From contig NC_092670.1 of the NCBI RefSeq assembly GCF_964355755.1, positions 37,745,795-37,809,794 of the forward strand: 64,000 nucleotides of DNA, given 5' to 3'. Source of the DNA: Antedon mediterranea. Its lineage: Eukaryota; Echinodermata; Crinoidea; Comatulida; Antedonidae. The translations under genes and the position numbers were made by a program. Position 1 is the stretch's first letter, and every line of letters starts with the position of its first letter. The notes beneath the pieces are model-generated. The model ran no database searches and was not told the origin of the DNA. It saw nothing but the letters and a program-made list of their open reading frames with translations. Shown here piece after piece: positions 56,701 through 64,000 of this stretch.

Positions 56701-59700
56701 TGTTTCTAATTGTCTGTTTTTGTATAAAGCGTCTGTTCCAGCACGGGTCCGGTTCAGCAAAATAATTTTCTAAGTTTAATATTTCCATATCAATTCATGC
56801 ATAGCCACGTGGAGCGTCATGAAAACAAAATATTGTCGGGTGTGAAAGACCCTTAAGAGCGGAGAATAACAGACATATGTATGATGATAATAATAATATC
56901 CTAATGTTGTGAAACCTCTAAGCGCTGAACAGTATTACCTCAGTACTGATTTGCAAAATTCCATTAATTTACAACCTATCCTAGTGAAGGAAAAAAGGTC
57001 AAGTTTGGTGTTTGACCTTTGCCTTTTGAATAAAGTGTAGTGGGCAAGCTTAATATATATCCTTTTGCATATAAATTGATCAAAATTTGAGATAAATTTA
57101 TTTTTTTATATATATCACTGCGATAGTTAACAAGAAATGAAACATTTGTTGTTTATTTTGCAGGCTTTTATTCGAATGGCAAATCTAAAGACTAAACAGG
57201 AAGTGATCTTTACCTCGGATCGAACTGACACGCTACAATACTCTTTCAAATTGGACGTTGCTGAGAGTGGTCGAGACCACTTCAACGCCCTCTCTGGAAA
57301 ATACTCAATGGAATTGATTATTGGAGACGCGTCTATTCAGAACCCATTCCTCTGGCATGTTGTAAGTATTTTTGGTTAAGCGTGGTTCCCACTAGCGACA
57401 GAATGCAACAATGTATTGAAGCAAAGTGCTGTATTGCGTAATCGCAAGTGGGAACCGACTGCGCAACAATGCTGCAAACATGGCAGGTTTGATTTCACAC
57501 ATATGGGTGGGTGGGGGGGGGAGAAGCACAATTATTGGAAGGAATGTCCATTTGATGCAGTAGAACCTCTATCTACCTTCAGTACCCAAAAATGTGTCCC
57601 CTTAATGGTGGTTGAGCCTGAATATTGGTTCTCTGTTAAAACATATATCACCTGTCTTTCCTTTTACTTGAAAGTGTCTGTCCCCTCAATGGGGGTCCCA
57701 AAATAGGGGTTCTACTATGTTTAAAATTCAGGTAACATTGTCTATATTTTTCGGAAAAATTTAGGATTTTATTATCAACACCAGTTCTTAAGCTCTGTCT
57801 ACACTAGTACTAGTTTGATGTGTCTAAATATGGTAGTGATATGCCCAAATATGGTAGTGATATCACATCATCATGGCTGAATATGGGCACATAAATTTTG
57901 ATAGTGTAGACAAGCCACTTGCAAGGTTTTAATCAAATTTTCCATGCAATACCTGCTTAAACTTTGTTATACAATATCTTATAAAAATAATTTATTCACA
58001 TCATGAACAAATCTACTTAAATTACACTAATAAATTCATTATAATGACGAAAACGAGAAAAATGTTAATAGGAAGAGCATCTACAGATAACGTACTCTAC
58101 AGGTAGGCTATCACTTATTTTCGGCTGCTAAAAAATCATATATTTGAACCCCATTTATTCTGTTTCCGTAGGCTGATGTGAACTTGAAGTTTTATGAGGA
58201 TCCAAGTAAGAAAGCCCCAGAAGTGGCATCAAGCCCATATGAGCCTAAGCCGGTCATTGATCACATGTTCCGTGTGCCAGAGAAGCGTCCTTCTAAAACC
58301 GTGTCGAGCCTCTTCACTGGGCTTATCGCAGTACCTTTGCTTGTCCTCTTAGCTTTGGTACGTTCTCCATTTTGCAGTATCTATCGTAGGCATTCAACAT
58401 GTTTAGGCCAACGTCTGTCATTTACATTTCATCTGAATGATGGATGAAACTAAACCTTTTAAACTGTTTAAAGCACCTTGATTGATCCTAACATTGATCA
58501 AGGGCTTCTCTCGTCCAGTTCCTACATTGACCAGAGGAAAGGCATGATCCAATGCGTCTGAGGCAGATACTAGATGCAGGGATACCATAAAATGCTTATT
58601 TCACATGCCTAATAGGACCCCAGCTCCATTACACCACTCGATATATCCAGATGGTTTCCCATCCAAACTCTAACCAGGCCCAACGTTGCTTAACTTCGGT
58701 GATCTGACGAAACTGATGTTTCAACGTGGTAAAGCTGTATATATTTAACATGAAATACTTTACATATGTATATTAATACCATATACAGTATTTTATGGAC
58801 CTGTTTTGTTTGAAAGGACTGCAATATATATTGCCTCATTTATGTCTATTCGAGTGTGCACTACAAAATACTGTAAAAAGGTTATACCTATTTGCATTAC
58901 TGCTTTTTAAAAATATAAAATATTTTGTATTATTTTCTTTTGCAGTGGGCTAAGCTTGGGGTGAACCTAAGCAACTTTCCCATGTCTCTGAGTGCTGTCG
59001 GATTCCATGTTGGTTTAGGAGGTGAGTGTTGCTATGTCATCTCAGTTAACTGTCCATGATTACGGAAATGTGTTAATAATAATTTATAAAGCGCACGTAT
59101 CCACTAGAAGTGCTCAAGGCGCTACCAAAGTTGACCGTGATGATGGATTAAATAGCCAGAACACATAGGTTGATAATAATTTATTTTGACCGAAACATCA
59201 ATTTTTCTGTTGTATATTGTTCTAGATACATTAACTGTAGCCAGCATGAGGCATACGAGGCGTTCACTTGGTCTGAAATGTTCAATTTTCACTATCCACC
59301 CCCATTTCCCCAGCAAAGACATTTCATATTAATAGTAATATTTTTAGCATCTTTGCCTCGTCTATTTTTAACCTTTTGCTACAGCCTTGATTAGTTGTAT
59401 TCTTCTACTGGTCACTCGCAAACACCTCGCAGTGATCACTCGCAAACACCTCGCAGTGATCACTCGCAAACACCTCGCAGTGATCACTCGCAAACACCTC
59501 GCAGTGATCACTCGCAAACACCTCGCAGTGATCACTCGCAAACACCTCGCAGTGATCACTCGCAAACACCTCGCAGTGATCACTCGCAAACACCTCGCAG
59601 TGATCTACTGCCATTGCTCGCATAAAAAACAGCAATTAATTTAAGGAGCTATATCTGCTGACAATCTCTATCATACATATCTTCATCATGTGTAGTTCAA

Positions 59701-60681
59701 ACACTATAATTTAAATATAATTATTGTTTTTTTCCAGCTATTTTTGGTCTTTTCTACTGCTACTGGGCATACCTAAATATGTTTCAAACTATTCGTTACT
59801 TAACAATAATAAGCATTGTTACTTTTATTTGTGGTAACCGTCTACTTGGAAGTATTGCAGCGAGAAAGTGAGTACACTACCCTTTACCTCTCACCCTTAA
59901 GGCTTTAAAGGGGTATATATTTTTTTATTAAGATATTGTAAACCTTTCCAACAACATTGATAAAAACCCCAATTTTTTTAAGCAGAGAAAAAAGGCCCTT
60001 TTTAAAAAAAAGTGGACTTTTTCATATTATAAAATAAAAATGTTACTAATTTTCAATGACTTCTTATCATTTATTGGGTAACTATGTATACTATTATAAA
60101 ATAGTATTTATGTAAAATTTATTTTTCTTTTAGTGAATTTCCTATCTTATAGTATTAAGAAAAAGTCTGTTTTTAGCAGCACTTATTCATTGGAAGAACT
60201 TTTTGAATCATATACCCAATAATTAATAGAAATCCTGAATATAATTAAATGTTAGTATTTGCTGGAAATGTGCTCATTTCAACTGAATGAACTGCTAAAT
60301 AATATTGTATGTATTTACGTATATAAACACAACAGACACTGAACATGCATTCATTTATTTTGTCATTGTTTTAACTTTACAATTTCAGTATGCAATTGAT
60401 ACACTGCATAAAGATTCTGTTTTTGCAGGACCCTTTAACATACATTTTTATAAAATAAAACATAAATAAAATAAAAATGAAAAAGAAATTCCAAACTGCC
60501 TGGTGATATCATATATGAAATGTAGATTCTTCCAGCTATATCTTTGAATGTTCTATGTGTTTTAAAATGTTGAATCTTGTTTCATTCTTCTTGTTGCTAT
60601 CAATGTCTTAGGTTAGCTCGGTCATCACGTTATAAGGTACATGTTACAAAACGCAATTTTTGTTGTGTTTCGGTTTCATGA
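50790..60681 (+). CDS. RPN2: Ribophorin II, oligosaccharyltransferase subunit 2, 16-17 coding exons, about 632 aa
   Basis: Non-catalytic ER-membrane subunit of the complex that transfers N-glycans to nascent proteins. Exons: 50790-50799, 51479-51666, 52076-52171, 52881-52989, 53169-53232, 53581-53701, 53810-53899, 54439-54546, 55143-55211, 55538-55662, 55809-56018, 56577-56691, 57164-57361, 58172-58357, 58946-59021, 59738 on. The start MAKGIGLLLLLAFAITGHAL is a signal peptide. The lumenal part has family motifs DQSIATKT, IIGDASIQNP and FREPEKRP-like FRVPEKRPSKT. Three C-terminal membrane segments follow, ending YLNMFQTIRYL and CGNRLLGSIAARK. Reading on from exon 16 stops at 59871 (632 aa; human 631). 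A GT donor at 59868 joined to 60612-60681 would instead add LARSSRYKVHVTK and further residues. Which end is used is open. Confidence 0.95.
54021..54178. mobile_element. Family A MITE, copy A14
   Basis: Ends taaagctctttgtacactat and gatagtgtagacaaggctta. RPN2 intron 7. Confidence 0.88.
54184..54347. mobile_element. Family A MITE, copy A15, back-to-back with A14
   Basis: Ends ttaaagctctgtctacacta and gatagtgtaagcagagctta, separated from A14 by only 5 bp. Confidence 0.88.
55303..55450. mobile_element. Family A MITE, copy A16
   Basis: Eroded left end (tatactatcaaagtttatg), internal duplicated catatttgggcatatcac unit, right end tagtgtagaccgagctta. RPN2 intron 9. Confidence 0.8.
56213..56535. 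repeat. 32-33 bp minisatellite, about 10 units, RPN2 intron 11
   Basis: Unit agccagtgttacccttaatc plus cgtatggcttag with variants; ends about 40 bp before the exon 12 acceptor. Confidence 0.95.
57375..57555. mobile_element. Family B MITE, copy B11, right end lost
   Basis: Starts ttaagcgtggttcccactag 14 bp after the RPN2 exon 13 donor, contains gcgtaatcgcaagtgggaac and gatttcacacatatgggtgg, matching 946-1182. Confidence 0.75.
57788..57916. mobile_element. Family A MITE, copy A17
   Basis: Left end ttaagctctgtctacactag, right end ttgatagtgtagacaagcc. RPN2 intron 13. Confidence 0.83.
58463..58735 (-). mobile_element. SINE with a 5S rRNA-derived head (SINE3-like)
   Basis: On the minus strand, 58735 to about 58628 reads as a 5S rRNA relative: accacgttgaaac, gatcaccgaagttaagcaac, gttgggcctggtta, gtttggatgggaaacc. 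The body to 58463 matches 17777-17965. The head contains the internal promoter region of 5S genes; several substitutions and the attached body show it is a SINE, not a 5S gene. RPN2 intron 14. Confidence 0.88.
59403..59604. repeat. 24-bp minisatellite, 8 units, RPN2 intron 15
   Basis: Near-perfect units of gatcactcgcaaacacctcg plus cagt. Period divisible by three keeps several frames open on both strands; no protein is implied. Confidence 0.97.
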
Positions 60682-61483
60682 TGATATTCGTTTTATGGTT
60701 TCATTTATATATGAAGTTCAGCATGCAAAATATTATTTTCAGTTCAACTGGTTGTTTTTTAAACGGGATTCTTTTAAACACAAAGATATTAACATTGTCA
60801 TTAAATAATTTAGTGCATGTTTTAAATTCAAGTTAAGGTATTTATAAATATCATAAATGATGTTTACCTGTTTATATCCATTCATTGCCTTTGCATCAAA
60901 TTCTTGGTAATAGGATTAAAGCTGTCAGGTGACACAATTTTGTTCCTAGTTACGCTTCAATTGTTTTGTAGTCATGCTCGATTGGTTGTCCTGATCTATT
61001 GATGTACTTAAAGAGGTATTATCCTGCAAAAACATGAAAAATGAAGGTTAATAAAATAAAAAGATCATTTGAATAGGTCATTTTGCAGTTTGAAGTCACT
61101 TAAATTGTAAAAAAAAAATATGTTTGTCACTTATGAAAAAACAGTAATGTTTAATGTGTAATGTTTTTGTGAGAATGTCATTTTTGTTTTTAGTTAATTG
61201 TGATTATTTTTGTTAATTAGTGCATGGTGTTACAGGTGTTTAATTTAATTAAATATAAATATTCAAGACACCCTTTTCAAGGGATAACCCAAGTAAGGGG
61301 ATACCCCTATACTTTCCTTTGAAACAAATGTTGGGTAATTTATATTAACACTTTGTTGGGTCTCAAAAGTGTCTCATTAATATGAGTTTCTAATGCATTT
61401 CCTTTAGAAATCCAAGTAATTTTGCATTTTCTAATAAAACAGTTCACTACAAATATTAGACAATCTTTGAATATAGGGCCCTA
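60682..61483. other. RPN2 downstream region with family D fragment
   Basis: AT-rich. From 61008 (ttaaagaggtattatcctgc, gaaaaatgaaggttaataaa) to about 61120 is a decayed family D copy. Nothing else recognised. Confidence 0.55.
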
Positions 61484-61644
61484 TTAAGCTCTGTCTATAC
61501 TATCAAACTTTATGTGATAAGAAAATGTGATGTGCCCATATATGAACATGATGTCATATCACTACCATATTTGGGTATATCACTACCATATTTGGGTATA
61601 TAACTACCATATTTAGCCACATCACTAGTGTAGAGAGAGCTTTA
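61484..61644. mobile_element. Family A MITE, copy A18
   Basis: Left end ttaagctctgtctatactat, three tandem taccatatttgggtatatca-type units, shortened right end agtgtagagagagcttta. Confidence 0.85.
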
Positions 61645-62847
61645 GACAAGTACCATAAGCACTGAGGTGTAGCTCCACTAACTTCCAAAATCACTTTTTT
61701 ATTTTTTCAGGGGTTAAGGTGAAGGAAGGAGGTTTTCAACTTTTACTAGATAGTTTTTCACAAATTCATTAAAAAAAAACACAGATACAGTAGTTAACGC
61801 AATTGTCATTGGACTGACAAACACCTGTGGATTCAACATAAACACATTGTAATTTATGTATTTTGTATTGAAATATTGAAATATGTCAGATGCTGTTAAA
61901 TAAGGGATGCATATTCCCAGCGTATTATTGACAACACCCATTCAAGCTGATTACTGTATAATATTTTCTGGAACTTTTGAAATCCATGTTAAACGAAAAT
62001 CTACCTGATTCTCTGTACTGTATATCTCCACACATGTGTCATTGAAATTTAGGATGAGGTTTGTGTTAGCTATGATACAGGCATCACATGTGATTCACAT
62101 CAGATGCTGTATTACAGAATTTGCCTGGACAATTTTAATAATTGAAAAAAAAAAGAATACAATTACTTTAGCATTCTGTTTGCCATTCTAGATTCTCTGA
62201 TATGCATATCAACCGGACACAAACTTTTGTCCATTTAAAAAAAAAATCAAAAATTTAAAACAGCAAATACAGTCATTCTAGGTCCTGTACTACCAAATGA
62301 AATTGTAAAACTTTTACTTATTTTTCTTGTTAATTTTCTTTTATTTGTATGTTTATTTTCGCTTTAAATTACTGCAGAAGTTTTATCGTGTCTTGTTTTA
62401 GTATTTCTATGTACTAAATTGAAATTAAATCATTGGTTAAATTGAAACAAAGATCTTTTAATAGACTCTATATTTTAATGTTAATTGGGGGATATTATTA
62501 ATTAGTACTTAAAGCTTTCATTTATATTCTGTTTCATTTCCGGACATTTTTAATACAGTGGGATATTTATAGGTTTTGGAATCTTCCAACCTGTGAATTT
62601 CTGAACATGCTTACTAAACCAAAATGAACCTTTTGGTTTTCCTCGTAGTATAAGTTACCCTATTGTGCAAACATCTGTGTTAACATCACGATGCCTTTGG
62701 TTGGCTGTTTGTACCAACTATATATTGGAAAATAAATGTTTAATGAAAGAATGTACATTTGTTACGTCAATGAATTTAAATAAATTAAAGGTTGCCCACG
62801 TAATTTCTAATATTGTTTTTTTTATGACTTTCTCATTCAGTTTAAAC
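61645..62847. other. Intergenic, nothing recognised
   Basis: AT-rich sequence with no coding homology or repeat that I recognise. Confidence 0.5.
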
Positions 62848-62968
62848 AAAAGCATTGTCTACACTATCAAACTTCATATGGCAAAAATATGATATGCCCA
62901 TATATGTACACGATGATGACATATCACTACCATAATATTTGGGCACATCACACCTTTTTTTGTCAACT
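62848..62968. mobile_element. Family A MITE, copy A19, right end lost
   Basis: Left end aaagcattgtctacactatc; homology stops after acctttttttgtcaac. Confidence 0.8.
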
Positions 62969-64000
62969 GACGCCATTTGCACACTGCGATAACCAATAGC
63001 ATAATATATATTATATATGCAGGAAAGATAAAATACAAATTTCACGTAGTCCGTCCGATGAACTGCGTGTAGAATAAAAAATCAAGCGAACCGTTGTATT
63101 TGCAACGATTTATGCAATAACTTTACATTAGAATTGATTTGTATAATTTCTAAAGTTATTGCCATCGTAGATTGCTTAGCTCAGCAAAACTTTTACTTTC
63201 ACAGCGGCGTTGTGTATTTATTTTATTCAGCGTTTAGTAATGGCATTGTTTACAAGATATTTTTTATTGTAAACATATGTTTTTTTTAGAATAAAATGTA
63301 TGACATCTCATTATATTTATGGATCGTATACATACACCCGAAGTACAGTACGTTCATTAGCATGTGGACATCTGGCTATAAAATAAGGCGTCATCTACGC
63401 GTCTGGAAACTTGCAACCCAAACGCGTCTGTTCAATGCAGAACCTCATTAACGATCTTATGAATATTCATGAGCTACCCAATCGCGGCGAAGACGCGTCT
63501 GTGTGATTGAAACCCATAGTAGCCATTTCTGGCATTATTATGGTTTTTGGCATTATTTGGAGGCCCACGGCATCTGGCATAATGCCACTGCATTATTTAG
63601 CCGTTTTTAGCATAATATGGCATAATTTTGTGTTTTTTAAACAAGCAAAAAAATAATATAGGCTACCGCAGAACAAGAATAATATTTTGTTTAATCTTGC
63701 AATTTCGTACATATCACCTTACATTATGTGTTTTTAAGACTGTTCTCGGTTGTATATTATATTTATGTCTTTTTTTATTGGGTAATTTTAAATTTCCTCT
63801 ATCCTTTCCTTTCGGACTCAATCCACACTTGGGATAGGAAGGCTGCTGACAAACTACCGTGTGTGCGATAGGCAGCACAACGAAACCGACGAGGCTAGCC
63901 GCGATTGGCCAATTGCTCTAATCATGGACCTATCTAATTTTATAGGTCCATGCTCTAATCATGCAGGTTATTGGATCCCAGATGTAGAGACAATTGAACG
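62969..64000. other. Intergenic, short irregular repeats
   Basis: 63530-63625 has repeated 'tggcattatt / ggcataat' words. 63925-63955 has a small inverted repeat (catggacctat / ataggtccatg). No gene recognised before the window ends. Confidence 0.5.

Noticed and set aside
58628-58735. Possible functional 5S rRNA gene (minus)
   Set aside because: Several substitutions and a directly fused repeat body shared with 17777-17965 show it is a SINE head.
59368-59644. Four overlapping open frames of 73-85 codons made of short peptide repeats
   Set aside because: Translation of the 24-bp minisatellite in an RPN2 intron; not a gene.

Overview
The window is animal nuclear DNA. It is AT-rich and intron-dense, and most non-exonic sequence is short transposable elements and minisatellites. 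Protein conservation is close to vertebrate orthologs and many introns are present. Together with AGGCCTA-rich low-complexity DNA, 5S-rRNA-derived SINEs and a Penelope-like element, this suggests a marine invertebrate deuterostome such as an echinoderm. That assignment is an inference; the window holds no taxonomic marker.

Layout. Bases 1-17,500 hold no host gene I can support. They contain a duplicated segment (1-3,075 and 5,375-7,515), a palindromic MITE family with GGTTCCCACTAG ends, a decayed LINE reverse transcriptase (minus), a palindromic element, a 1.9 kb 27-bp minisatellite and a 2,010-bp terminal-inverted-repeat element with a 9-bp target duplication. Bases 17,500-24,200 hold a Penelope-like fragment and a ten-exon coiled-coil gene (minus). 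That gene is head-to-head with KDM1B (24,229-37,446, plus), a flavin-dependent histone demethylase whose 16 coding exons can all be read. BLOC1S5 (39,679-41,835, minus, 4 exons) is head-to-head with PDIA6 (42,684-48,507, plus, 11 exons, ending KDEL). RPN2 follows (50,790 to about 59,871 or 60,681, plus, 16-17 exons). The last 3 kb carry only repeats.

How the genes relate. PDIA6 (ER disulfide isomerase) and RPN2 (oligosaccharyltransferase subunit) are adjacent and co-oriented, and both act on nascent secretory proteins. KDM1B is a chromatin enzyme and BLOC1S5 a lysosome-related-organelle trafficking subunit. Two divergent gene pairs have start codons only about 0.75-0.85 kb apart, so shared bidirectional promoters are likely.

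Repeats. At least five short inverted-repeat families recur. The most abundant, called family A here, has about 19 copies of a 120-250 bp palindrome with GCTCTGTCTACACTATCAAA ends, none of them left of 17.5 kb. Some copies have grown an internal tandem array of about 21 bp, and several lie within tens of bases of 5' splice sites. Coding coordinates come from reading splice sites and codon phase by eye. The four recognised genes each give a continuous frame of the length I recall for the human protein, apart from a shorter BLOC1S5 N-terminus.
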